Source: Catenulispora sp. MAP5-51
Lineage (GTDB): Bacteria > Actinomycetota > Actinomycetes > Streptomycetales > Catenulisporaceae
Assembly (NCBI RefSeq): GCF_041261205.1
Contig: NZ_JBGCCH010000037.1
Location: 1 to 64,000 of the forward strand
Length of the DNA: 64,000 nucleotides
Reading direction: 5' to 3'
Positions 33,919-42,702 of this stretch are shown here, piece after piece. The position numbers and the translations under genes are program-made. Each line of letters begins with the position of its first letter. The first letter of the stretch is position 1. The notes under the pieces were generated by a model. That model searched no databases. It saw nothing but the letters and a program-made list of their open reading frames with translations, and was not told where the DNA came from.

Positions 33919-35132
33919 GGCGCGGCGACCAGTTCGCGCGCTTCGGCCGGGGCCGGGTTCAGCCGCCGGGCGCGCTCGGACTCCAGCAGCGCGTAGTCCA
34001 CGATGTCGTGGAAACGGCGCCGCTGCTCCTGCGACCGCTCGGACTTGATGTCCGACTCGCAGCTCACCCACCGGTCGGCGATGTCGGCGTCGGGCTTGAA
34101 GCCGCTGTGGATGTTGCCGACCTGCCAGCCGTCCTGGCCGGTGGTGGTCCAGCAGCTGTACAGCCGGCCGTCGGCGTTGATCACCGCGCCGGTCTTGCCT
34201 CCGACCACGCCGCAGTAGGCGCAGTCCTCTCCCATCGCCTGGTACTTGAGCGAGAAGCCGGACCGGAGCAGGACCTGTCCGGCCTCGATGAACGTCGCGG
34301 CCAGTTCCTGGGAGTACTCGAGCTCGTTGCTGAAACCCACGCCGTAGTCGTGGACCGGGCTGAAGTAGACGTCGGTGCGGTCCGGCGGGTAGAGCGCGGC
34401 GAGCTCCTCGACCAGCGGCACCAGCGTGTGCGCGTTCTTGTGGGAGACGTTGACGCGCACCGACCAGTGCAGATCGGTGGCCGCGATCGCTTCGCGGACG
34501 TTGGTGTTGATGGTGTCGAACGTCCCGGCGCCGGTGCGGGCCACCCGGATCGTGTCGTGCGCCTCCTGGCCGCCGTCGTAGGTGATCTGCAGCGACTTCA
34601 GGCCGGCGGCCTCCAGGCGCGCGGCGAGCGGCCCGCTCAGCAGCGTCCCGTTGGTCACCATGTCGCCGTGGACCAGGTTGACGCGCCGGAAGGCGGTCAG
34701 CAGGTCGACACAGCCGTTCGGGTTCAACAGCGGCTCGCCGCCGAAGATCAGCAGCGTCGAGCTGGAGTGCCCGTGCTCGGCCATCTGCCGGCCGACGAAG
34801 TCCACGACGCGCTCGATCTGCTTGCCGCGCAGGTTGAAACTGGGGATCCGCGGCGGCCGCGGCGAGCCGTCCTCGGCCTGCTCAAGGTTCTGATAACAGT
34901 AGCCGCAGCCGAGGTTGCAGGCGGTGGCCGGCAGCACGGTCACGGCGTAGGGCTTGGTCTCGGCCGGCCGATAGAAGCCGGCGTCCTTCAGGCGGGAGCT
35001 CACGGCGGGCACCAGCGCGCCGCCGGAGTCCAGGGCGGATTTGGGCAGGCGGGCCCGCTTATCGCCCCGGGCGATCGCCCAGACCGCGTCGGCACCCTCG
35101 ACGAGGCGGAGATCGCCGGCTGTGGAAGTCAT
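33915..35132 (-). CDS. Radical SAM peptide-modifying enzyme with shortened SPASM/twitch-like domain
   Basis: A 405-residue radical SAM enzyme. The [4Fe-4S] motif is CNLGCGYC (Cys72, 76, 79) and the SAM-binding GGEP is at 131-134. The C-terminal auxiliary-cluster region has Cys304 and Cys307, then ADGRLYSC (Cys327) and Cys358. This is fewer than the seven Cys of a full SPASM domain, so perhaps one auxiliary cluster is bound. The N-terminal ~65 residues could be a degenerate RRE. It sits 154 nt after a 32-residue peptide gene and probably modifies that peptide, as MftC, PqqE or sactisynthases do. Confidence 0.9.
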   Translation of the reverse strand: MTSTAGDLRLVEGADAVWAIARGDKRARLPKSALDSGGALVPAVSSRLKDAGFYRPAETKPYAVTVLPATACNLGCGYCYQNLEQAEDGSPRPPRIPSFNLRGKQIERVVDFVGRQMAEHGHSSSTLLIFGGEPLLNPNGCVDLLTAFRRVNLVHGDMVTNGTLLSGPLAARLEAAGLKSLQITYDGGQEAHDTIRVARTGAGTFDTINTNVREAIAATDLHWSVRVNVSHKNAHTLVPLVEELAALYPPDRTDVYFSPVHDYGVGFSNELEYSQELAATFIEAGQVLLRSGFSLKYQAMGEDCAYCGVVGGKTGAVINADGRLYSCWTTTGQDGWQVGNIHSGFKPDADIADRWVSCESDIKSERSQEQRRRFHDIVDYALLESERARRLNPAPAEARELVAAP

Positions 35133-35166
35133 GGTCGTTCCCCTCGATCGACGGCTTGGACTCTTG

Positions 35167-35197
35167 GTCTGAAGACTTTGATCTGAAGACTTTTGAT
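35167..35197. repeat. Two tandem copies of a ~15-nt unit
   Basis: The unit tctgaagactttgat is repeated as tctgaagacttttgat within the leader between the precursor peptide and the radical SAM gene. The purpose is unknown. It could be slippage, or part of an RNA structure beside the hairpin at 35211-35265. Confidence 0.8.
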
Positions 35198-35210
35198 GTG
35201 AAACAGGGTC

Positions 35211-35265
35211 CTGCCGGACCGTTCGGTGTGCGGGCTACGCTGCCCGCAACCGAACGGACCGGCAG
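35211..35265. terminator. Long hairpin between the peptide gene and the radical SAM gene
   Basis: Positions 35211-35227 pair with 35249-35265 (16 of 17), and 35229-35235 pair with 35242-35248 (7 of 7), with a single-base bulge and a 6-nt loop. It starts about 20 nt after the peptide stop codon on the minus strand. Such hairpins in RiPP operons act as partial terminators or mRNA stabilisers that keep the precursor in excess over the enzymes. Confidence 0.85.
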
Positions 35266-35286
35266 ATGGATAGCGCTGCGAGGGGC

Positions 35287-35385
35287 TTACCAGCGACAGA
35301 CGTCGCAGGGGGCGGCCTGGTCGGAGGTGGCCTCGTCGACGTAGATCTCGATCTCGACGTCGTTGGTGATGGTGTTCTCGTTCAT
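35287..35385 (-). CDS. Candidate RiPP precursor peptide (32 aa, ends CDVCRW)
   Basis: A short gene below usual annotation cut-offs. The minus-strand ATG at 35385 has AAGGA about seven bases upstream. It encodes an acidic leader (MNENTITNDVEIEIYVDEA) and a C-terminal segment SDQAAPCDVCRW, then TAA. An acidic leader, a compact Cys-containing C-terminus with an aromatic last residue, the radical SAM gene next downstream and an intervening hairpin together fit a RiPP or peptide-cofactor precursor. The layout recalls mycofactocin, whose precursor MftA also ends in a short Cys/aromatic tail, though the sequence differs. No database match was tested. Confidence 0.75.
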   Translation of the reverse strand: MNENTITNDVEIEIYVDEATSDQAAPCDVCRW

Positions 35386-35439
35386 GGCGGTTTCCTTTTC
35401 TGTGGATGGATGGTGCGAATTGGATGGTGCGGTGTTGCT

Positions 35440-35460
35440 CCTGACCCGCGTCGGGTCAGG
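35440..35460. terminator. 9-bp palindromic hairpin at the end of azlD
   Basis: cctgacccg and cgggtcagg form a perfect 9-bp stem around a 3-nt loop and overlap the azlD stop codon. It probably separates azlCD transcription from the peptide operon, whose promoter would then have to lie in the ~55 nt between it and the peptide start. Confidence 0.7.
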
Positions 35461-35782
35461 AACCCAACAGCCTGAGCAGCAGGACGTAGACGGCCGTGCC
35501 GGCCAGGATGCTGAGAAGCGGGTTGCGCCTCCAGTGGTGGAGGGCTGCGGTCGCCCCTACGCCGAGCACGACAGGCACGGCTTGGGACGCTTGAGAGAAG
35601 TGGACGGAGCTGATGCTGTAGACCACGAGCACGGTCATGACGCCGGGTGGCATCAAGGTGCCGAGCACGCGCAGCACCGGGGTGTCGTTGAACCGGTTGA
35701 GGACGAGGAACGGGGCGGCGCGCAGGGCGATCGTCACGGCCGAGATCACGGCGATCGAGGCCAGGACGTGGGCGCTGTTCAT
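35456..35782 (-). CDS. azlD: AzlD-family membrane protein
   Basis: A 108-residue protein with four hydrophobic segments, the small partner of AzlC in branched-chain amino-acid (or azaleucine) export. It starts one base after the azlC stop, the usual azlCD arrangement. Confidence 0.88.
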   Translation of the reverse strand: MNSAHVLASIAVISAVTIALRAAPFLVLNRFNDTPVLRVLGTLMPPGVMTVLVVYSISSVHFSQASQAVPVVLGVGATAALHHWRRNPLLSILAGTAVYVLLLRLLGS

Positions 35783-35783
35783 A

Positions 35784-36557
35784 TCAGAACCCTCCTTCCT
35801 GCTCCGTTGGTTTGCGCGAGGCCAGCCACCACTGACCGACGGCCGCGGCGAGCAGGACGCCCAGGGCGACCGAGAGGAACTGCCCGGGAGCTGCGAGCCA
35901 CGCCACGGCCGCGGCGACGGCGCCGTAACCCGTTGACCTGGCGTTTCCGCCCTTGTAGAGCTGTTCCATCGCCAGCACGACGAACAGCGCCGTGAGGGCG
36001 AACTCGATCCCGTGGACCTGTCCGGGCAGAGCCGTCGACGCGGCAGCGCCGAGCGTGCTGCCCAGGACCCACCAGCCGTGGCTGAAGACCTGGATCAAAT
36101 GGATCCGTCTGCCTGTCAGTTCCTCTCCCGTTCGTGCCGTCACCACCGAGTAGGTCTCGTCGGTGAGGGCGAACACTCCGTAGAGTCTGCGTAAGGGTCC
36201 TTCTATCCTCCTTAGTGGGAATGACAGCCCGTAGAAGATGTGCCGGAGATTGACCAGGAGCGCGGTCGTGGCGACTTCCGCCAATGGCGCGCCGGAGGCC
36301 AACAACGCCACCGAGAGAAACTGCATGGCGCCGGCGAAAATCACGAGAGAGGAAAGCGTCGCCCAGTACCAGGCCAGTCCGGCGTTCACCAGGACCAGGC
36401 CGTAGGTGGCACCCAGCGGCACATATCCCATCGCGATCGGCACCGTGTCACGCACGGCCTCGCGAGCGTCCTGGCGCCATTCTCCCAGGCGTACCGGAAT
36501 GGCTTCGAGTCGCACTCGCGACTCGCTTTCCGGCCGATTCAGAGCTACGTCAGTCAT
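35784..36557 (-). CDS. azlC: AzlC-family amino-acid exporter subunit
   Basis: A 257-residue integral membrane protein with the AzlC hallmark block VPIAMGYVPLGATYGLVLVN, then FAGAMQFLSVALLASGA and NLRHIFYGLSF. With AzlD it should export branched-chain amino acids. The pair is transcribed toward the RiPP-like operon but separated from it by a hairpin, so a link to that pathway is possible but not shown. Confidence 0.9.
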   Translation of the reverse strand: MTDVALNRPESESRVRLEAIPVRLGEWRQDAREAVRDTVPIAMGYVPLGATYGLVLVNAGLAWYWATLSSLVIFAGAMQFLSVALLASGAPLAEVATTALLVNLRHIFYGLSFPLRRIEGPLRRLYGVFALTDETYSVVTARTGEELTGRRIHLIQVFSHGWWVLGSTLGAAASTALPGQVHGIEFALTALFVVLAMEQLYKGGNARSTGYGAVAAAVAWLAAPGQFLSVALGVLLAAAVGQWWLASRKPTEQEGGF

Positions 36558-36706
36558 TTCGCGTTTCCGTTTCTTCGGTGTCTGGCGACAACACAGAAAC
36601 TAATGACTGGACGACACCTGCGTCCACGGCCCACCAGGGCGTCGTGGCGATGGCCCCCATCGGCCCGGCAGATACTCGGACGTCAGAGGCCTGTTACGGC
36701 CGTTCG

Positions 36707-37663
36707 TCAGGACGCTGTGTGCGAGAACGCGCGCCGATAGTCGGCCGGCGTGACCCCGACAACCTGGCGGAAATGGTGCCGCAGCAACGCCGCGGTCCCG
36801 AAGCCGCAGACTCCTGCGATGTGCTCGATGCCCAGATCGGTCTGCTCCAGCAGCGACCGGGCGTGCAGGACGCGCTGCGTGGACAGCCACCGGTGCGGGG
36901 TGGTGCCCGTCTCGGCGACGAAGCGCCGGGCGAAGGTGCGCTCGGAGACCCGGACCCGCTCGGCGAGCGAGGGCACGGTGTGGTCGGCGTCCAGATGGTC
37001 GAGCATCCAGGCCAGCAGCGGCTGCAGGCTGTCGGCGGTCTGCTCGGGGACGGGAGCCGCGACGAACTGCCGCTGACCGCCCTCCCGCTGCGGCGCGACG
37101 ACCATGCGCCGCGCGATCGCGGTGGCCGCGGCCGACCCGAACTCCCGGCGGATCAGGTGCAGGCAGGTGTCGATCCCGGCGGCGGTCCCGGCACTGGTGA
37201 TGATGTCCCCCTCGTCCACGAAGAGCACGTCGGGGTCGAACCTCGCGGCCGGGAAGCGGGCCGCCACCTGCTCGGCGTACCGCCAATGGGAGGTGCACCG
37301 CCGCCCGTCCAACAGCCCCGCGGCACCGAGCAGGAACACCCCGGAGCACACGGACAGCACAGAAGCACCGCGCGCGTGGGCATCGGACAGCGCACGCAGC
37401 ACCTCAGCCGGATACTCGTCGCGGATGCGCGCGGCCGGCACGGCCACCAGGTCGGCGTCACTGAGGGCATCGAGCCCGTACTCGGGTATCAGCTGCGCAC
37501 CGACGCCCATCGGCAAGGGCTCCCCCGGCCGCTCCCCGCACACCCGGAAGTCGAACGCCGGCACCCCGTCGTCGGTCCGGTCGATCCCGAAAACCTCGCA
37601 GACCACGCCGAACTCGAACGGCGCGACACCGTCGATCACCACCACAGAGACCGTCTTCAACAT
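36707..37663 (-). CDS. GlxA-type AraC-family regulator
   Basis: A 318-residue regulator. The N-terminal DJ-1/PfpI-like domain includes LSVCSGVFLLGAAGLLDGRRCTSHW, with the Cys of the nucleophile elbow kept. The C-terminal AraC HTH pair has SLAERVRVSERTFARRFVAETG and GIEHIAGVCGFGTAALLRHHFRQVVGVTP. It probably controls nearby genes, perhaps azlCD. The effector is unknown. Confidence 0.92.
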   Translation of the reverse strand: MLKTVSVVVIDGVAPFEFGVVCEVFGIDRTDDGVPAFDFRVCGERPGEPLPMGVGAQLIPEYGLDALSDADLVAVPAARIRDEYPAEVLRALSDAHARGASVLSVCSGVFLLGAAGLLDGRRCTSHWRYAEQVAARFPAARFDPDVLFVDEGDIITSAGTAAGIDTCLHLIRREFGSAAATAIARRMVVAPQREGGQRQFVAAPVPEQTADSLQPLLAWMLDHLDADHTVPSLAERVRVSERTFARRFVAETGTTPHRWLSTQRVLHARSLLEQTDLGIEHIAGVCGFGTAALLRHHFRQVVGVTPADYRRAFSHTAS

Positions 37664-37749
37664 GCTGCCAGACTACTTGGCTGTTTTTTGTGCCACAACG
37701 TCAGAAGAGACACTGTTGGCAGAAACTTGCGCAGCGCATAGTTGGAGAC

Positions 37750-37923
37750 ATGGCAACCGCAGCGTTCATCATCATCGGAATCATCGCCCCCATCGTCTAC
37801 GGCCTCGAGCGCAACGAACGACGCCAGGCCGGCCCCCGCCCCCAGCTCAGCGGCTCCGGAGCCACCCAGGACCGGGACCTGGAGCGCACCTGGCACGACA
37901 TCTCCGCCTCCCGGCGCGTGTGA
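37750..37923 (+). CDS. Small single-pass membrane protein
   Basis: A 57-residue protein with one N-terminal hydrophobic helix (AAFIIIGIIAPIVYGL) and a charged C-terminal tail. Short actinomycete proteins of this layout are common. The start has GGAG just upstream. No function can be proposed. Confidence 0.55.
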   Translation: MATAAFIIIGIIAPIVYGLERNERRQAGPRPQLSGSGATQDRDLERTWHDISASRRV

Positions 37924-37984
37924 CCGCGCCTGTGGCAGACACCAGAGCATCACCGCACCATCCGCCCAAACCGTCCATCCACCC

Positions 37985-38017
37985 GCAGGCCCTCCGCAGA
38001 CAATGCGCAGGGCCTGC
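37985..38017. terminator. Hairpin after the small membrane-protein gene
   Basis: gcaggccct at 37985-37993 pairs perfectly with agggcctgc at 38009-38017. A few inner bases also pair. It is a likely terminator. Confidence 0.65.
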
Positions 38018-38176
38018 TTCATGTTCGCGGCGCAGGCGCCCGCGCCCGGCCCCGGCACGACACGCCTGACAGGTACTGATCGGAGTAGTGGCGGCCCGCT
38101 CCCGCGTTTGATGGGCCACCGGACCTCGGCAAGTCTGGAGTTCGGAAAGAGCACCCCCTTGAGCAGGGAGAACAGG

Positions 38177-40279
38177 ATGAGCCACGAGACGATCGAAGCC
38201 ACGCACGCCCTGCCGCCGCCGCCAGGATCGATCAAGGACAAGGACGGACTGGTCACCTGGCCGCACGAGCCATGGCTGCACGGGTATCTGGCCAAGGACC
38301 TGGCGAACTGGAGCCAGGCCACAGACCCCTACGCGAAATACCTCCGCTCCCGTGTGCCACTGGCCCAGCGCATCCCGGTGTTCTCCGCGACGCAGGCCAA
38401 CCCGCGCCTGACCTACGGTCCACAGGTCAGCGAACTGTCCCGGGACTACGTCCTCAACATGACCTGCCGCGGCCTGCGGTACCAGGACGACGCGACGCTC
38501 CGCACCTCGCGCTTCTGGCAGTACGTTGACATGTTTGGGGCCTGGCACGGCGTCATCACGGCCGGCGCCTCGCCGCCGGACTGCAGCGTCTACGGCGTCG
38601 TGAACCTGCCGAACCCGGCATGGACCGACGCCGCGCACCGCAACGGCGTCAAGTCCCTCGGCTGCTGGTACTGGCCGCGCACCGACGATTTCGCGCAGTT
38701 GGTCGCCAAGAAGGCGGACGGCTCGTTCCCCGTCGCGGACCGGCTGCTGGCGATGGCCGCGTACTTCGGATTCGACGGCTACTTCATCAACCAGGAAGCG
38801 AAACTCAAACCAGAGGACAAGCGCGAAGCCCTGGCCAAGGCGCTGATGGAGATGTTCGCCTACATGCGTGCCAAGGCCCCTGCCGGCTTCCACCTCCAGT
38901 GGTACGACGCGATGCTGCCGAACGGCGATCTGGGCTACCAGAACGAGTTCAACGCGGCCAACTCACCATGGATCCGCAACGGCGGCACTCGCGTGTGCGA
39001 CAGCATTTTCGTCAACTACTGGTGGGACTCGGCGAAATGCGAGACGTCGCGTACTCGCGCGAAAACTCTCGGCCTGGCTCCCTATGAGGTCGTCTCCATC
39101 GGCACGAACGTCGGCGACAACGGCTTCGTCCAGTCCGACTACGACCCCCGCGTCAACTTCCCCGAGGGCGGCACCGCGCTCAACGGCTGGGGCCTGTTCG
39201 ACACGTCCGTCATCCTCTGCCCGCCGTCCGGCGCGGACTTGCACGACCCGACCGTCCAGACGCAGCGCTACGAGATGGAGCGCTACTTCTGGTCCGGCCC
39301 CAAGGGCGACCCGACGAGGACCGGACGCCTCCGCCCGCCGAGCGGCGGCACCGGCGACCCCTACAGCGACTACGAGGTCTGGGACGGCGTCGCGCACTAC
39401 ATCACCGAGCGCTCGGTGATCGGCGGCTTCCCCTTCGTCACCCGCTTCAACACCGGCAAGGGCTTCGGCACCTGGGTCGGGGGCCAGCAGCTCGGCACGG
39501 CCCAGTGGGCGAACGCCGGCGTCGCGGACATCCTCCCGACCTGGCAGTGGTGGGTGACCGCCAATGGCGGATCTCCGCCCCTGACCGTGGACTACGACAG
39601 CACCATGGCATGGAACGGCGGCGCCTCGCTGCGCGTGACCGGCCGGCAGAACGTCGGGGACCAGAGCACCGTCCACTTGTACAAAACCCGGCTGCGCGCA
39701 AGCTCGACCACGACCGCGCGCATCCGCTACAACGCCGGGCGCGCGGGCTCGAACCTCGGCCTGTTCATCGATCTGCTCTTCGAGGACTCCCCGACGAAGC
39801 CCACCTCGGTGCCAGTCGGCAAGTCCTACTCCGCCGGCTGGAACACCGAGACCGTCAGCCTGGGCACCTTCGCGGGCCGCACGATCGCCGCGATCAACCT
39901 CCGGTTCGCCACCCCGGTCCCGATCCCGTCCTACGGCGTCAACATCGGCGAACTCGCCTTCCTCGACGGCCCGATCACACCCCCTCCCACCCCGAAGTCG
40001 TTCACCATCGACGCCGCCTACACGTACGGCACAGTCGCCGAGGCCCTCCTGTCCTGGACCCTCGACCCGAGCGTCTGGTACTACGACATCGTCCGAATCC
40101 GCCCCGACGGCTCGACCGAGACCCTCGCCCGCACCTTCGACGAGGCCTGCTACATCCAGCTCGAAAGGATCAGTGCCGAGTCGGCGACCAGGATCCTGCT
40201 GGCCCCGGTCTCCCGGAACGGGGACGCGGGGCAGGCCGCGAGTGTGGTCATGTCCTGGTCCAACGGCGAGACGGCATAG
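38177..40279 (+). CDS. GH85 endo-beta-N-acetylglucosaminidase
   Basis: A 700-residue glycoside hydrolase that cuts the chitobiose core of N-glycans. The catalytic Asn and Glu expected in GH85 are in FDGYFINQEAK, and the substrate-binding blocks HLQWYDAMLPNGDLGYQNEFN and SIFVNYWWD follow. Residues after ~430 form jelly-roll or carbohydrate-binding and fibronectin-like regions. There is no signal peptide at the ATG chosen (GGGAG eight bases upstream), which is odd for an enzyme acting on external glycoproteins. Either it acts inside the cell or the start is misplaced. Confidence 0.9.
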   Translation: MSHETIEATHALPPPPGSIKDKDGLVTWPHEPWLHGYLAKDLANWSQATDPYAKYLRSRVPLAQRIPVFSATQANPRLTYGPQVSELSRDYVLNMTCRGLRYQDDATLRTSRFWQYVDMFGAWHGVITAGASPPDCSVYGVVNLPNPAWTDAAHRNGVKSLGCWYWPRTDDFAQLVAKKADGSFPVADRLLAMAAYFGFDGYFINQEAKLKPEDKREALAKALMEMFAYMRAKAPAGFHLQWYDAMLPNGDLGYQNEFNAANSPWIRNGGTRVCDSIFVNYWWDSAKCETSRTRAKTLGLAPYEVVSIGTNVGDNGFVQSDYDPRVNFPEGGTALNGWGLFDTSVILCPPSGADLHDPTVQTQRYEMERYFWSGPKGDPTRTGRLRPPSGGTGDPYSDYEVWDGVAHYITERSVIGGFPFVTRFNTGKGFGTWVGGQQLGTAQWANAGVADILPTWQWWVTANGGSPPLTVDYDSTMAWNGGASLRVTGRQNVGDQSTVHLYKTRLRASSTTTARIRYNAGRAGSNLGLFIDLLFEDSPTKPTSVPVGKSYSAGWNTETVSLGTFAGRTIAAINLRFATPVPIPSYGVNIGELAFLDGPITPPPTPKSFTIDAAYTYGTVAEALLSWTLDPSVWYYDIVRIRPDGSTETLARTFDEACYIQLERISAESATRILLAPVSRNGDAGQAASVVMSWSNGETA

Positions 40280-40305
40280 GCGGCCATCCCGCTCCGAAGC
40301 AGTCG

Positions 40306-40340
40306 GCCGCGGCCATCGGGTTGCCCCCGGTGGCCGCGGC
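40306..40340. terminator. Strong hairpin between GH85 and the MenC-like gene
   Basis: gccgcggccatcgg pairs with ccggtggccgcggc (one G-T wobble) around a short loop. It lies between convergent genes and probably terminates both. Confidence 0.8.
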
Positions 40341-40424
40341 CTGATCTGGGCGCTCGCATTCGTAGAGCCCCGACTCACGACCTGGCTGTTCGGGCACCCA
40401 GATCGCCCAGCACATTGGCACCCT

Positions 40425-41531
40425 CTAGAACTCAGTCAGCGTCGCCACATCGGTCGTGAAACGCTCCATGATCTCCGGCTCTGGATCCAACCCCAGTCCC
40501 GGCCCCCGCGGCACCGCGATCAGCCCGTCGCCCATGGTGATCATCGGCGTGACGTCCTCGCTGAAGTAGCGCCTTGACGGAGCGATGTCGGCGGGCAGAG
40601 TGAAGCCGGGCAGAGCGGCCAGGGCCAGGTTGGCGGCCTGCCCAAGGCCGGTCTCCAGCATGCCGCCGCACCAGACGGGGATCCCGTGCGCGGCGCAGAC
40701 GTCGTGGATGCGCCGGGCTTCGAGATAGCCGCCGACCCGGCCGGCCTTGATGTTCACGATGGCGCAGGCGCCGAGGGCGATGGCGTCGACCGCGGAGCGC
40801 GCCGACGTGATGGACTCGTCCAGGCAGATCGGCGTCCGCAACCGGCGGGCCAGCGCCGCATGGTCGCGCAGGTCGGCCGTGGGCAGCGGCTGTTCGAGCA
40901 TGACCAGGTCGAAGTTGTCGAGCTCGGCCAGCAACCGCGCATGGCCGAGCGTGTAGGCGGCGTTGGCGTCAACTTGCAGCACAACATCACCGAAGCGTTC
41001 CCGCACCGCCCGCACCGGCTCGACATCCCAGCCCGGCTCGACCTTCAGCTTGAACCGCCGATAGCCCTCATCAACGTAGCCAGCCACCTCGGCAAGCAGA
41101 TCGCCGATCGAATCGGCGATACCCACCGACACCCCGCACTCCACCTCACCACGCACACCGCCGAGGTAGTCCGCGAAGGACACCCCGCGAGCACGCAGCC
41201 AGGCATCCATCAGAGCCATCTCGACCGTTGCCTTAGCCATCGGATTACCCGGAATACAGGCCAAGGCCGAAGCCACCCGCGCCGGCGTGAGATCATCGAG
41301 GACTGCGACAGCCGGCAGCAGAAACCGCCGAATCACCTCGGCCGCACCATCGAGATACTCCTCCGAGTAGCCCGGCTCAGGCAGCGCGACACACTCGCCC
41401 CAGCCCTCACCCTCGGAAGTGACCACCCGCACCAGCAAGATGTCACGCCGCAGCTCCAGCCCCAGCGAGGTACGGAACGGCGTGCGCAATGGCAGGTCCA
41501 GCCGACGTAGCTCGGCACGCTCCAACCTCAT
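40425..41531 (-). CDS. MenC-like o-succinylbenzoate synthase / N-succinylamino-acid racemase
   Basis: A 368-residue enolase-superfamily enzyme. The K-x-K base motif is RFKLKVEPG, the metal ligands are in LQVDANAAY, MLEQPL and CLDES, and the second base Lys is in NIKAGRVGG. It follows the type-2 MenC/NSAAR pattern. No other menaquinone genes are nearby, so N-succinylamino-acid racemase activity is as likely. The ATG at 41531 begins at the family start (MRLERAEL). Confidence 0.88.
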   Translation of the reverse strand: MRLERAELRRLDLPLRTPFRTSLGLELRRDILLVRVVTSEGEGWGECVALPEPGYSEEYLDGAAEVIRRFLLPAVAVLDDLTPARVASALACIPGNPMAKATVEMALMDAWLRARGVSFADYLGGVRGEVECGVSVGIADSIGDLLAEVAGYVDEGYRRFKLKVEPGWDVEPVRAVRERFGDVVLQVDANAAYTLGHARLLAELDNFDLVMLEQPLPTADLRDHAALARRLRTPICLDESITSARSAVDAIALGACAIVNIKAGRVGGYLEARRIHDVCAAHGIPVWCGGMLETGLGQAANLALAALPGFTLPADIAPSRRYFSEDVTPMITMGDGLIAVPRGPGLGLDPEPEIMERFTTDVATLTEF

Positions 41532-41798
41532 GCGTTCATTCTTGCGTACGGCGCATCGGTTCCGTCCGATCAGCTTCAAGCCTGCGGATCAGACGTTGCT
41601 GGCGACGTTGCTTGATGCGCTGCTCTGACACAGTACGGCGGTTCCCCGGCCGGACCTCGGAGAGCCGCTCAACGAGCAGCAATCCGCAGCGTGAAAATCC
41701 AGGCCATGGCCAGTCTCAGTAATTGCGAACAGGGCAGCCAGCGCAGACCGTCGAAGCTGATTTGACCGTCGTTCCGAAGATCGCAGACCGCGCGGCTT

Positions 41799-42518
41799 TC
41801 AGGAGAACGCCAACTTCCGGAGTTTGTCCAGATCGTTGATGCGCAGGCGTCGGTAGCCGGTGGCGATAACCCCAGCCTCCCGTAGGTCGCGTAGAGCCTT
41901 GTGAACAGTGGGTTCGGCCGCCCCGATCAAGGTCGCCAACTCGGGTTGGGTCAGCGGCCAGGCGACGAACGCCCCGTCGCCCTCCCGGGTGCCGTAGGTC
42001 GTAGCCAGGTCGTACAGGACGCGGGCGACGCGAGTAGGAGCGTCGCTGCCAGCGAAGTCAATGCGGCGGCTATTGGCGCTGCGAAGCTTGCCGACGACTG
42101 AGCGCTGCACGGATTCGGCGACGCGGGGATTCTCCCGCAGGCAAGCGAGGAAGTCGTTACGGGTCACCACCCGACCGACCACGACCCCGCAGCTGGTGAC
42201 AGTGGCGGAACGGGGCTGTCCATCCAGCACGCCAAGCTCGCCGACCAAATCACCGCCAATCCGGACGGCTAGCAGCGCGTCACGAGTGTCCTGGGCGCGA
42301 CCAGTGGCTTTGACTACGCCATCCAGGAGGACGAACACGAACGTCGGCTGATCGGTCTCGCGAAGGATGATCCGGCCGGAGCCGTACTGGACCATTCTGC
42401 CCAGCCTCAGCAGGAGGTCTCTGGAATCCGGATCGAGCCCACCGAGAAGGGTGTTGGCCGGCCACAGCCAGGTCCCCCGAGGTGCGCCGGCCGCGCGCGC
42501 CGTGCCGTCAGAGCCCAT
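41799..42518 (-). CDS. Crp/Fnr-family regulator (first)
   Basis: A 239-residue regulator with an N-terminal cyclic-nucleotide-binding-like beta roll (GGDLVGELGVLDGQPRSATVT) and a C-terminal winged helix (LTQPELATLIGAAEPTVHKALRDLREAGVI). The ATG has GGGAG six bases upstream. It is divergent from the cyclic-nucleotide conflict island next to it and may regulate it. Confidence 0.9.
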   Translation of the reverse strand: MGSDGTARAAGAPRGTWLWPANTLLGGLDPDSRDLLLRLGRMVQYGSGRIILRETDQPTFVFVLLDGVVKATGRAQDTRDALLAVRIGGDLVGELGVLDGQPRSATVTSCGVVVGRVVTRNDFLACLRENPRVAESVQRSVVGKLRSANSRRIDFAGSDAPTRVARVLYDLATTYGTREGDGAFVAWPLTQPELATLIGAAEPTVHKALRDLREAGVIATGYRRLRINDLDKLRKLAFS

Positions 42519-42702
42519 GGTTCTCCCTTCGGATCGCTGCCCATTGTGCTCCGGGTGTAGGGGCAACTACGACGGTCTGCACGAATCGCGCAGTAGATAT
42601 CGCAAAACCCGTACTTCGACGGCTTGTCGAGCCCGGGGTCGCGCCATTTTCGTCGGCGGGCGGAGGAGAAGCCTCGGCACGGAATCGACAAGGAGGATTT
42701 GC

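Noticed and set aside
1222-37663. Search for a sulfotransferase or PAPS reductase
   Set aside because: None of the genes read here has the PAPS-binding pattern, so sulfonation remains unassigned.
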